Shown here: positions 18,638 through 26,224 of the stretch, piece by piece
Numbering within the stretch: position 1 is the stretch's first letter
Layout: each line of letters begins with the position of its first letter
Origin: JACQFK01 sp041482015
GTDB lineage: Bacteria > Planctomycetota > MHYJ01 > JACPRB01
Direction: 5' to 3'
DNA length: 64,000 nucleotides
NCBI GenBank assembly: GCA_041482015.1
Contig: JBGPCZ010000003.1
Span: 31,508-95,507, forward strand
The notes under the pieces: generated by a model
What the model was told of the DNA's origin: nothing
The model's input: the letters and a program-made list of their open reading frames with translations, nothing else
The model's database searches: none
Translations under genes and position numbers: made by a program

Positions 18638-18647
18638 GGGTGGCGCG

Positions 18648-18653
18648 ATTATA
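18648..18653 (-). promoter_or_regulatory. -10 box TATAAT of nfo-tdh
   Basis: Perfect TATAAT on the minus strand, ten bases from the nfo ATG. With a start site about seven bases downstream the leader is about three bases. Confidence 0.5.
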
Positions 18654-18673
18654 GGCGGGCGCGGCGCGGGTGT

Positions 18674-19720
18674 CTAAGAAACGACGGCCCCCATCCGCTT
18701 CCGCTCCAAGCCGCAGAAGACCTTCACGCAGTCCGGGCAGAACTGGGAGCCGGAGTTCAGCTCGATCTCCGAAAGCGCGGCCTCGTGGCTCATCGCCTTC
18801 CGGTAGACCCGGTCGTAGACCATCGAGTCCCACGCGTCGGCGATCGCGATCAGGCGCGCGCCGAGCGGGATCTGCATGCCGCTCAGGCCATCGGGGTAGC
18901 CCTTGCCGTCCCACCGCTCGTGCTCGTGCTTGACGATGTCCACGATCGGCCGTAACTCTTCGATCGGCGAGAGGATCTGCTCCGCGACGATCGGGTGAAG
19001 CTTCATGTGCTCGTACTCGGCCTCGGTCAGCCGGCCGTTCTTGTTGAGCACGTCGTCGCGGATGCCGATCTTCCCGATGTCGTGGAAGAGCGCGCCCAGC
19101 TCGATGTGCCGGATCTGGTCGCGCGCGACGCCCATCGTGCGGGCCACCTCGACCGCCTTCTCGGCCACGCGGCGCGAGTGGCCCTCGGTGTAGACGCTCT
19201 TGGCCTGGAGCGCCCTCTCGAGCGCGCGGATCGTGTTGATGAACTGAAGCTTGATCCGCTCCCGGTTCTGCAGGACTTCCTCGGTCCGGCCGTTGACCCG
19301 CTCCTCGAGCGCGACCGTGTACGCGCGCTCCTCGATCGCGCGCGAGTGCTTCTCGAGGGCGACGCGCACCCGGAAGCGCGCCTTGGGCGCGTCGATCGGT
19401 CGCATGATGAAGTCGTACGCACCCTTGCGCGCCGCCTCGACGGCCAGCAGTTCCTGGTCCTCGCTCATCACCAGCAGGAACCCGAGCGCCGGGTTGACCT
19501 TGAGCAGTTGCGCGGCGTGATCGAGCGGCGGGGTGAGGATCGAGTCGATGATCGCGAGTTCCGCGCTGGCGGATCGCGCGGCGGCGACCGCCTCGGCCGG
19601 GGATGTCGCCACCACCAGGCGGTAGGGCTCGCCGGCCAGACCCTCGCGAAGGGCCGCGACGACCGCCGGGTCGGGCGAGACCAGGATCAGATCCCCTCGT
19701 GCTTTGTTCCGGAGCCCCAT
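18674..19720 (-). CDS. response regulator with HD-GYP domain
   Basis: Predicted c-di-GMP phosphodiesterase under two-component control. Residues 1-115 are a receiver domain with the probable phospho-acceptor D59 (LAIIDS); the conserved lysine near the end of the domain is replaced by arginine (FIMRPID). A helical linker (about 120-170) leads to the HD-GYP domain with FHDIGKIGI (about 211-219) and WDGKGYPDGL (about 269-278), both catalytic signatures intact. Two additional cysteines occur near the C-terminus (FCPDC). No cognate histidine kinase is nearby. TAAAGT at 19730-19735 ends nine bases before the ATG, so the leader is very short. Confidence 0.9.
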   Translation of the reverse strand: MGLRNKARGDLILVSPDPAVVAALREGLAGEPYRLVVATSPAEAVAAARSASAELAIIDSILTPPLDHAAQLLKVNPALGFLLVMSEDQELLAVEAARKGAYDFIMRPIDAPKARFRVRVALEKHSRAIEERAYTVALEERVNGRTEEVLQNRERIKLQFINTIRALERALQAKSVYTEGHSRRVAEKAVEVARTMGVARDQIRHIELGALFHDIGKIGIRDDVLNKNGRLTEAEYEHMKLHPIVAEQILSPIEELRPIVDIVKHEHERWDGKGYPDGLSGMQIPLGARLIAIADAWDSMVYDRVYRKAMSHEAALSEIELNSGSQFCPDCVKVFCGLERKRMGAVVS

Positions 19721-19729
19721 GCGCTATGT

Positions 19730-19735
19730 ACTTTA
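19730..19735 (-). promoter_or_regulatory. -10 box TAAAGT of the HD-GYP gene
   Basis: TANNNT box nine bases upstream of the ATG at 19720; no ribosome binding site in the interval. Confidence 0.4.
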
Positions 19736-19774
19736 CACCCGCCGGGACGCATTGCTAACACGGAAATCACCGGT

Positions 19775-20158
19775 TCACACTTTTCCCACCGCGAGGGCCA
19801 CCAGCGCCCCCTGGAAGGCGACGAAGATCAGCAGGACGATCGAGAGGGCGAGCCGCCGGTTGCGAAGCCACGTGTGCTGGAGCGCCGCGCTCAGGAGCGC
19901 CGCGATCCCCGCGTGGAGGACGATGCCCCCGGCCGCGTAGATCACCACGTGGTCCCTCCCCAGGCTCAGGAGCGCATACCGGCTCGCAAGGACCTGCAGG
20001 AGGAGCTTCATCCCCTCGCCCGGATCGCCCCCCGAGCGCTCCTTCAGCAGGAGGAACGCGATCAGCTCGACGATGAAGAACCCGCAGCAGAGCGACAGGC
20101 AGACCCCGAGCAAGGTCCTTCGGCGCGGGTCCGTCTTCGGGATGACCGTGGCGGGCAA
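19775..20158 (-). CDS. small four-helix membrane protein, unknown function
   Basis: I do not recognise a family. I start it at TTG (20158), because AAGGAGG lies seven bases upstream, which is the best ribosome binding site in the neighbourhood; the in-frame TTG six codons earlier would put that site inside the gene. The 127 residues contain hydrophobic segments near 15-38, 50-70, 72-92 and 98-122, with few polar loops. It lies about 80 bases downstream of bioB on the same strand and may share its transcript, but nothing links it to biotin. Confidence 0.6.
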   Translation of the reverse strand: MPATVIPKTDPRRRTLLGVCLSLCCGFFIVELIAFLLLKERSGGDPGEGMKLLLQVLASRYALLSLGRDHVVIYAAGGIVLHAGIAALLSAALQHTWLRNRRLALSIVLLIFVAFQGALVALAVGKV

Positions 20159-20241
20159 AACCCCTCCTCCTTCCAACTGTTAAGTGACGAATCGGATTCC
20201 TCACTTAACACTTGCAGAACGCTCGAACCGGGGCCCGGGAT

Positions 20242-21216
20242 TCAATCGACGTGGAGCTCGAAGCCCATATCGCGGATCATCTTCAAGTCTTCGCTGTCCG
20301 TGTTCCCGCCGGTGGTCAGGTAGCCGTTCGTGAAGATCGAGTTGCACGGGTAGAGGACCAGCGGCTGGAGCGACCGGAGCACGACCTCGCGGCCGCCGGC
20401 GCAACGGATATCGCGCGACGGGTTGACGAACCGCGCCATGCAGAGGACCTTCAAGCAGTACTTCGGATCGGGCATCGGCTGCTTCTCGAGCGGCGTGCCG
20501 GGCCGCGCGTTCAGAAGATTGATCGGGATCGATGTCACGCCCAGCCGCCGCAGCTCGAACGCGAGGTCGACCAGGTCCTCGTCCTTCTCGCCCATCCCCA
20601 CGATCCCGCCGCAGCATGATTCCATTCCGGCTTCATGGACGTACTCGATCGTGCGCACGCGCTCCTCGTAGGTGTGCGTCGAGCAGATCTCCGGAAAGTG
20701 GCGCGCGCTGGACTCGAGGTTGTGATTGAACCGGTCGACGCCCGCCTCCTTGAGCTGCCGGGCCTGGTCGCGCTCGAGGATCCCGAGCGACGTGCAGACG
20801 CGGATCCCGATCTTCTCCTTGATCTCCCGGACCGCGCCGCAGATGACCTCGAGCTGCTGGGCGTTCGGCCCGCGTGTCGAGGTCACGAGGCAGTACTTCC
20901 ACGCCCCCGCCTCCTTCGCCTTCCGCGCGGCGGCGACCATCTCCTCGCGGGTCTCGAGGCGGTAGCGCTCGATCTGCCCCGTCGCGACGCTCGATTGCGA
21001 GCAGAAGTGGCAATCCTCGGGGCACATCCCGCTCATCGCGTTTTCGAGGACGTGCACCTTGACGCGGTTGCCGTGGAAATGGCGGCGGACGTGGTACGCG
21101 GCGTCCAGGAGGTCCAGGAGCTCCGCGTCCGGGGAACGCAGGACGGCCAGTGCCTCCTCCCGCGACGGGGCGTCGCCCCGGAGGGCCCGGTCGGCGAGCG
21201 AGGCCCAGTTACCCAT
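20242..21216 (-). CDS. bioB: biotin synthase BioB
   Basis: Radical-SAM enzyme that inserts sulfur into dethiobiotin. The 324 residues show the cluster motif CPEDCHFC (C65, C69, C72) and the conserved downstream segments NHNLESS, GIVGMGE, INLLNARPGTPL and LTTGGNT. The ATG at 21216 overlaps the Nfu-domain stop by eight bases (ATGGGTAA). BioB consumes its auxiliary [2Fe-2S] cluster as sulfur source, so an adjacent Fe-S maturation protein makes functional sense. No bioA, bioD, bioF, bioC or bioH gene is in the window. Confidence 0.96.
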   Translation of the reverse strand: MGNWASLADRALRGDAPSREEALAVLRSPDAELLDLLDAAYHVRRHFHGNRVKVHVLENAMSGMCPEDCHFCSQSSVATGQIERYRLETREEMVAAARKAKEAGAWKYCLVTSTRGPNAQQLEVICGAVREIKEKIGIRVCTSLGILERDQARQLKEAGVDRFNHNLESSARHFPEICSTHTYEERVRTIEYVHEAGMESCCGGIVGMGEKDEDLVDLAFELRRLGVTSIPINLLNARPGTPLEKQPMPDPKYCLKVLCMARFVNPSRDIRCAGGREVVLRSLQPLVLYPCNSIFTNGYLTTGGNTDSEDLKMIRDMGFELHVD

Positions 21217-21481
21217 TGAGGTGCTTCATGAGGACCTGGGCGACCACGGGCTCGATCTTCGCCCAATCGACGCCGGGATCCTTGTTGATCGAGATGAAGT
21301 TGTTGAGCATGAAGACCTGCACCACGCCGGGGATGGCGATGATGTCCCGCGCGAGCGCGCTCTCCTCCGTCTCGGCGAAAGTCCGGTACGTCTTCGCGAC
21401 GGGGAACATCGCCTGGGACAGCGCGACCCGGATCGAATTGGGGTTGGGCGTCGTGCCGATCGAGAAGGGAACGTTAGCCAT
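21209..21481 (-). CDS. stand-alone Nfu N-terminal domain protein
   Basis: 90-residue protein matching the N-terminal domain of Nfu/NifU-type Fe-S scaffold proteins (TPNPNSIRV near the start, then ALARDIIAIPGVVQVFMLNN). The usual C-terminal NifU domain with CxxC is absent, and the protein has no cysteine, so it cannot hold a cluster itself; it could dock partners. It overlaps the diiron gene upstream by eight bases (ATGGCTAA) and bioB downstream by eight bases (ATGGGTAA). The simplest inference is a targeting or repair factor for BioB or for the diiron protein. Confidence 0.85.
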   Translation of the reverse strand: MANVPFSIGTTPNPNSIRVALSQAMFPVAKTYRTFAETEESALARDIIAIPGVVQVFMLNNFISINKDPGVDWAKIEPVVAQVLMKHLNG

Positions 21482-22733
21482 AAAAAGGGAGGCCTTCCTC
21501 CTTCACGTCCTGGCCCGCGAGGGTCTTCCTCAGGTTGTCCACGTAGATCCTGAAGTCGGGCCCGGTGATATAACCATCCGGCAGGTTTTTCCGCAAGTAC
21601 GAGAGATAGTCCTCGATCTTCGTGATGGGGTTCCCGTCGACGTCGTTCATCTGGAACTCGTGAAGCCCCCGGCGGCGGAAGAACTTCGGGCTCGGGCGGA
21701 AGAAGAGCATGTCCGGTCGGCATCCCCTGTGGGATTCCCCCGTCTTCAGGATCCGGTCGGCCATCGCGGGCGCCGCGTCGCGCGCGACGCCGGGCTCGAA
21801 CACCTTCAGCACCTCAAAGTTGAGCGCGTCCACGACCTCGACCTTCAGCTCCGCGGCGTACTGGTCGACCGCCTCCTTGTTGACGCGGTCCTTGAAGCCG
21901 AATTCGACCACCGTCTTCCCGCCCCGCTCGTCGCCGAACATCTCGAGCCCGCGCGGAACCCACTTGTTGAGGTGCTGCTGGATCATCCTCGTCGAGACGT
22001 TCCCCTCCCCACGCGCCGCCTCGGCCGCCCACTGGCGGAGCGGATTGACGCCGCTGGCCATGTGGAAGGCCTCCTCGTAGAGCATCGGCCCCATCGACCG
22101 CGCCATCGGCGCGTAGGAGAACGTGAGCTGCATCTCGAGCTGGTACTTGCCCACGCGGTCGATCACCGCGCAGAACACGATGTTGTCCACGAACGAATCG
22201 AAGAAGAGGTTGAACGCGTCGAGGACATGGTCCCCCGTCCGCATCCCGAGCAGCGATTCCACCGTCTCGTCCGCGACGTCCTTGCCGACCTTCGTCCAGT
22301 CGTCACTCGCGAGGACGTAGAGCATCTGGTACGCGTGCCGGAACTCCTCGGCCATGATGCGCATCACGTTGAACTGCTGGCGCGGGTCCTGGGCCTTGAG
22401 GATCGACTCCCGGTGCTGCTGGATGGAGCCCAGTTCCGTCGAGCACTGCGCCTTGATGATCTTCGCCGTCTGGAGGATCATCTCCTCGTCCAGGTCGCCC
22501 GCCTTGGCAAAGCGGGGCCGTCCTTTGAACTTGCCCACCTCGACCGTCTCGCTGCGAAGCGGGCCGAGCTTCGCGACCAGCCGGAACGGGTCCTGGTGGT
22601 AGAACTCCGGCCAGTGCTTGAGGAGGTACGTGAATTCGTCGGGGAAGATCCTCCTCTGCCAGTCGACGATCCGGGCGTGAAGCCGCTCCGGCAGAGTGTG
22701 GATCTCGAAGTCTTTCTCAGCAGCCCACGACAT
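21474..22733 (-). CDS. PaaA/BoxB-type ferritin-like diiron protein (putative oxygenase)
   Basis: 419 residues resembling the phenylacetyl-CoA epoxidase (PaaA) and benzoyl-CoA epoxidase (BoxB) group. Two ExxH pairs fit a dinuclear iron site: E130-x-x-H133 (AEEFRHAYQM) and E221-x-x-H224 (YEEAFHM), with E100 and E200 as possible partners on the other helices. The C-terminal third (about 300-419) is less typical. None of paaB-E or boxA/C is present. The gene lies five bases after the BtuF-like gene and overlaps the Nfu-domain gene, which itself overlaps bioB. The substrate is unknown. An aromatic CoA thioester is the family precedent; a role connected to biotin precursor oxidation is speculation from context. 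Confidence 0.75.
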   Translation of the reverse strand: MSWAAEKDFEIHTLPERLHARIVDWQRRIFPDEFTYLLKHWPEFYHQDPFRLVAKLGPLRSETVEVGKFKGRPRFAKAGDLDEEMILQTAKIIKAQCSTELGSIQQHRESILKAQDPRQQFNVMRIMAEEFRHAYQMLYVLASDDWTKVGKDVADETVESLLGMRTGDHVLDAFNLFFDSFVDNIVFCAVIDRVGKYQLEMQLTFSYAPMARSMGPMLYEEAFHMASGVNPLRQWAAEAARGEGNVSTRMIQQHLNKWVPRGLEMFGDERGGKTVVEFGFKDRVNKEAVDQYAAELKVEVVDALNFEVLKVFEPGVARDAAPAMADRILKTGESHRGCRPDMLFFRPSPKFFRRRGLHEFQMNDVDGNPITKIEDYLSYLRKNLPDGYITGPDFRIYVDNLRKTLAGQDVKEEGLPFYG

Positions 22734-22738
22734 TTGTT

Positions 22739-23656
22739 TTACGACCTGACCTTACCCCATCCACGATTATATCCACGGCGCCCGCGGCGGCGAAACACTT
22801 CCGGGTGCAGGATCTCGGCCAGGATCTCCAGGCCGTCCACCAGGCGCGGCCCCGCCCCGTTGAAGTACGACGGCCCGTCGGCCAGGTAGACGCGGCCTTC
22901 GCGGACCGCCGGGAGACCGGCCCACCCCCGCCGCCCCGTGACCGCGTGCAACTCCCGGCGCGCGCGTTCGATCGGGAATCCGCACGGCATCACGATCAGC
23001 GTCTCCGGCGCATAGTCGAGCACCTCGGACCACTCGATCGCGCGCGAATCCTTTCCGCGCCGCGCCAGGTCGTCGCGCCCCCCCGCCATCTCGACCATCT
23101 CGGGCACCCAGTGGCCGCTCGCGTAGATCGGATCGAGCCACTCCATGCAGAAGGTGCGACGCTTCGGAAGCCCCAGGGTCTTGGACACCACGGCGTCGAT
23201 TCGCTTGCGAAGACGCATCTCGAGCGGCTTCGAATCGACGCCGAGAGCGTCGCCCAGCTCGCGCAAGTCGTCAAACATCCCTTTGAAGTCATGGGCGTGG
23301 AGCGAGAGCACCCGTGGCTGCGGCTCGACGATCCGCAGCACGCGGCCGAAGTCGGAAGGGGAGACGGCGCACACGTCGCACAGGCTCTGGGTCAGGAGAA
23401 GGTCCGGCTTCAGCCGTTTCACGAGCGGCTCGTCCAGCCGGTAGAGGCTCGCCCCTTTCTTCGACGCGGCGACGACGGCCCGGTCGATCTCCCCGCTCGA
23501 CATCTTCTCCGGATCGAACACGCACGTGGAGACGACCGGCTTCCTCCTCGCGGCGGGAGGATACGTGCATTCGTGCGACACGCCGACGATCGAGCGGCCC
23601 GCTCCCAGGGCGTACACCATCTCCGTCGAGGTCGGCTGGAAGGACAGGATCCTCAT
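22739..23656 (-). CDS. BtuF-like cobalamin/siderophore-binding fold protein without signal peptide
   Basis: 305-residue member of the vitamin B12/Fe-siderophore binding-protein superfamily (opening MRILSFQPTSTEMVYALGAG, then VGVSHECTYPP, and PDLLLTQSLCDVC). Such proteins are normally periplasmic partners of ABC importers, but here the N-terminus goes straight into the first beta strand with no signal peptide, and no permease or ATPase is adjacent. Cytosolic relatives are commonly annotated as cobalamin-binding proteins with unknown role. The ATG overlaps the upstream amidohydrolase stop (ATGA), and the diiron gene follows after five bases. Confidence 0.75.
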   Translation of the reverse strand: MRILSFQPTSTEMVYALGAGRSIVGVSHECTYPPAARRKPVVSTCVFDPEKMSSGEIDRAVVAASKKGASLYRLDEPLVKRLKPDLLLTQSLCDVCAVSPSDFGRVLRIVEPQPRVLSLHAHDFKGMFDDLRELGDALGVDSKPLEMRLRKRIDAVVSKTLGLPKRRTFCMEWLDPIYASGHWVPEMVEMAGGRDDLARRGKDSRAIEWSEVLDYAPETLIVMPCGFPIERARRELHAVTGRRGWAGLPAVREGRVYLADGPSYFNGAGPRLVDGLEILAEILHPEVFRRRGRRGYNRGWGKVRS

Positions 23657-24858
23657 GGGCGTGCCCGGTCCACCATCAACTTCCCCGCCACGTAGACCTG
23701 CCGGATCGCAGACCGGCCGCCGCGATGGACGATCCGCGAGACCAGGTCGTGCGCCGATTCCGCCGGCGGCGCGCCCGCCGGGACGATCTCGTTCCAGTCG
23801 AGTACCTGGAAATCGGCGCTCTTCCCCGGCTCGAGCGACCCGATTTCATCGAAGCCGAGCGCCTCCGCGCCGCCGACGGTCGCCATGCGGAGAACTTCCT
23901 CGGGGCCCGGGCCGCGGGTGCCGCCCACGGCGTGGATCTCCCAGGCCATCCGCATCACCCGGTACAGTGAGAGATCCGGACCGGCGCCCACGTCGCTGCC
24001 CAGCGAGAGCGTGGCTCCGGATTTCCGCGCGCCGGCCCAGTCCATGACCCCGCTCTTCAGGAAGAGGTTGGACGTCGGGCAGTGCGCCACCCGGCGGACC
24101 TTGCTCCAGTCGCGCTTCTTCATCCAGACGCAGTGGGCGAAAAGCGACATCGGCCGCACGAGACCGGCGGCCTCGTAGACGTCGATGTAGGGCTTGTGGA
24201 ACCGGTGGCGCACCTCGCGGATCTCGTCGGGGTTCTCGTTGAGGTGCGTCTGGACCGGGAGGTCGAGCCGCCTCGCGAGATCTCCCGCCCCCTCGAGAAG
24301 CTCCTGGGTGCACGAGAGGGCGAACCGGGGCGTGACCGCGAAGCGCTGACGCGGCGAGTGCCACCGCTTCGCCAGCTGCTCCGCCTCCTCGAGGATCCGC
24401 GCGCGCCGGTAGGCGCCGATGTCCATGAGGGGCGGGCCGATCCACGCATGGACACCCGCGTCGCGCGCCGCCTCGAAACAGGCGTCCACCGATTCGGGCC
24501 ATGCGGACGTGAGCAGGCCCGCGGCGGTCGTGCCGTTCGCCAGCATCTCCTGGATGAACCGGCGCGAGAGCTCGACCGCCCTTCCTCCCTGGAACTCCGC
24601 CTCGACCGGGTAGACCCACTTGCGCAGCCACGGTAGGAGCCCTTCCGGGTGGACGCCGCAAAGTGAGAGCTGGGGCACGTGTGCGTGCGTGTCGACGAAT
24701 CCGGGCAGGAGGAGGTGGGGCCGGAGATCGAAGTCATGTTTCCGGCCCCGACCGACGGAAACGATCGCGCCGTCGCGGACTTCGAGCGTCCCGTCGGGCA
24801 GGTCGACCCACCCGCCCCCGCGGATCGGCGTGAGGATGTGACCGCGGTAGACCGTCAC
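23653..24858 (-). CDS. guaD: guanine deaminase-like amidohydrolase
   Basis: 401-residue amidohydrolase with the metal motif PGFVDTHAHVPQL (about 53-65). It has the guanine-deaminase signature TPRFALSCT (about 176), QTHLNEN (about 203), a later histidine in LFAHCVW and the metal aspartate in GSDVGAG. Guanine deaminase converts guanine to xanthine with release of ammonia; other aminohydrolases (chlorohydrolase, cytosine deaminase type) are possible but fit these motifs less well. The start is GTG at 24858, with TAGAAT ending seven bases upstream. It heads the five-gene overlapping operon down to bioB. Confidence 0.8.
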   Translation of the reverse strand: MTVYRGHILTPIRGGGWVDLPDGTLEVRDGAIVSVGRGRKHDFDLRPHLLLPGFVDTHAHVPQLSLCGVHPEGLLPWLRKWVYPVEAEFQGGRAVELSRRFIQEMLANGTTAAGLLTSAWPESVDACFEAARDAGVHAWIGPPLMDIGAYRRARILEEAEQLAKRWHSPRQRFAVTPRFALSCTQELLEGAGDLARRLDLPVQTHLNENPDEIREVRHRFHKPYIDVYEAAGLVRPMSLFAHCVWMKKRDWSKVRRVAHCPTSNLFLKSGVMDWAGARKSGATLSLGSDVGAGPDLSLYRVMRMAWEIHAVGGTRGPGPEEVLRMATVGGAEALGFDEIGSLEPGKSADFQVLDWNEIVPAGAPPAESAHDLVSRIVHRGGRSAIRQVYVAGKLMVDRARP

Positions 24859-24865
24859 GCCGGGG

Positions 24866-24871
24866 ATTCTA
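24866..24871 (-). promoter_or_regulatory. -10 box TAGAAT, predicted leaderless GTG start
   Basis: The box ends seven bases before the GTG of the guanine-deaminase-like gene; the intervening bases (CCCCGGC) contain no Shine-Dalgarno sequence. It would drive the whole operon through bioB. Confidence 0.55.
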
Positions 24872-24896
24872 GCAGGACCCGGCGGGCCTGTCTCGC

Positions 24897-25307
24897 TTAC
24901 CCGAGGATCTTCAGTCGGTCGCCCTGGAGGTCCACCACGTACGTGCGGAGAGGCTTCTCGGCCGGCCCGTGCGCGACGGTGCCGTCGAGCTTGAAGCGCG
25001 AGCCGTGGCTCGGGCAGTCGAGCGTCTCGGCCGCCGCGTTCAGATGGACCTCCGAACCCTTGTGGGTGCAGTTGATGGAGATCCCACCGAAGCCGATCTT
25101 GGTCCGCCAGACGAGCACGAGCTTGTCCGCGCTCGGGAGCCTCACCTTGACCTGCGAGCCGGCCTCCGCCAGTTCCTTCGGCAGGAGCAGGGAGTTGTCC
25201 GCGCCGGCCTCAAAGAGCGGGGCGTTGTTCATGCTGATGCAGCCGGCGGCGGCCCCGCAGGCGCACGCGGCCGCGCCGACCACGAACTCACGACGAGTGA
25301 TAGTCAT
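24897..25307 (-). CDS. Rieske [2Fe-2S] protein with Tat signal
   Basis: 136-residue exported iron-sulfur protein. The N-terminus has a twin-arginine signal (TRREFVVGAAA) followed by a possible lipobox (AAAGC). Both Rieske boxes are present: CTHKG (about 80) and CPSHGS (about 98), giving two Cys and two His ligands, with a GTVAHGPAEKPL loop after box II. It resembles small stand-alone Rieske proteins rather than a full bc1 subunit, because no cytochrome b gene is adjacent. TACGCT (25316-25321) ends eight bases before the ATG with no ribosome binding site, predicting a leaderless transcript. Confidence 0.9.
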   Translation of the reverse strand: MTITRREFVVGAAACACGAAAGCISMNNAPLFEAGADNSLLLPKELAEAGSQVKVRLPSADKLVLVWRTKIGFGGISINCTHKGSEVHLNAAAETLDCPSHGSRFKLDGTVAHGPAEKPLRTYVVDLQGDRLKILG

Positions 25308-25315
25308 GGGATTTC

Positions 25316-25321
25316 AGCGTA
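25316..25321 (-). promoter_or_regulatory. -10 box TACGCT of the Rieske gene
   Basis: Weak TANNNT box eight bases upstream of the ATG; noted because its spacing matches the other predicted leaderless starts. Confidence 0.35.
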
Positions 25322-25405
25322 GCAACGGTCCGCATCAAGGTCCAGCAGAGGCGCCCATCTTCACGAAACTTTTACGGGGCGGCTTCTAGCGCCGTAGGCG
25401 CGGCC

Positions 25406-26197
25406 TTACTGCCCCTTGAATCCTGGCTTCCGCTTCTCGATGTACGCACCGAGCCCTTCCTTTGCGTCGTCGCTCTGGAAGAGCTGCTGCTGCAATTCGC
25501 GCTCGATCGCGAGGCCGTCGTGGAAGTCCACCTCCGCCCCGCTCTGAACGGCGCGCTTGATGAGACCCACCGCCTTCGACGCCTTGTTGGGCGGGCAGAA
25601 TGACTTTGCGTACTCGTACACCTTGGCGAGGAACGACGCGCGATCGGCCGCATCGATCACGGAGTTCACGATGCCCCGCTGCACGCCCTCCTCGATCTCG
25701 AACAGGCGCCCGGTCGTCATCATCTCGATCGCCGCCGACTTCCCCACGATCCGCGCGAGCCGCTGCGTCCCGCCCGTCCCCGCGAGGACGCCCAGCGTGA
25801 CCTCGGGGAGGCCGAGCTTCCCGGCGCCCTTGCGGGCGATCCGGAGGTCTGCTGCCATCGCGATCTCGAGGCCGCCGCCCACGCAGTTCCCGTTGATCGC
25901 GGCGATCACGAGCTTCGGCGTCTGCTCGAGACGGTTGAGCGTCTCGTTCGCGTGGAGGCAGAAGAAGTACTTGAAGCGGGGCGTGACCGTCTTGAGCATG
26001 TTGATGTCGGCGCCCGCGCAGAAGAATTTCTCCCCCGCGCCGACCATCACGATCACGTGCACCGAGTCGTCGAACCGCGCCTTGAGGATCGCCTCGTCCA
26101 GCTCGCGCATCATCTCGTGCGTGTAGCAATTCGCCGGCGGGTAGGTGAGCGTCAGCGTGGCGATGCCTTCGGATGCCGAGTACTCGACGAGCGCCAT
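25406..26197 (-). CDS. enoyl-CoA hydratase/isomerase (crotonase family)
   Basis: 263-residue crotonase. Oxyanion-hole segments CAGADI (about 60) and NGNCVGGGLE (about 102) are intact. The two acidic residues typical of hydratases are present as E111 and E132 (PEVTLG..GTGGTQRLAR), so hydration of trans-2-enoyl-CoA is plausible. No other beta-oxidation gene is adjacent, so the pathway is unknown. The ATG at 26197 is preceded by GGGGGAG and lies 27 bases after the tricorn-M28 stop, so read-through from that gene is possible. Confidence 0.88.
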   Translation of the reverse strand: MALVEYSASEGIATLTLTYPPANCYTHEMMRELDEAILKARFDDSVHVIVMVGAGEKFFCAGADINMLKTVTPRFKYFFCLHANETLNRLEQTPKLVIAAINGNCVGGGLEIAMAADLRIARKGAGKLGLPEVTLGVLAGTGGTQRLARIVGKSAAIEMMTTGRLFEIEEGVQRGIVNSVIDAADRASFLAKVYEYAKSFCPPNKASKAVGLIKRAVQSGAEVDFHDGLAIERELQQQLFQSDDAKEGLGAYIEKRKPGFKGQ

Positions 26198-26224
26198 GGT
26201 CTCCCCCTTCTTTACCGTTCGCGA

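Noticed and set aside
16755..18914. tdh as a 719-residue protein starting upstream of nfo
   Set aside because: The N-terminal 370 residues read through nfo in another frame with no homology; a family-consistent start with ATGA overlap exists at 17798.
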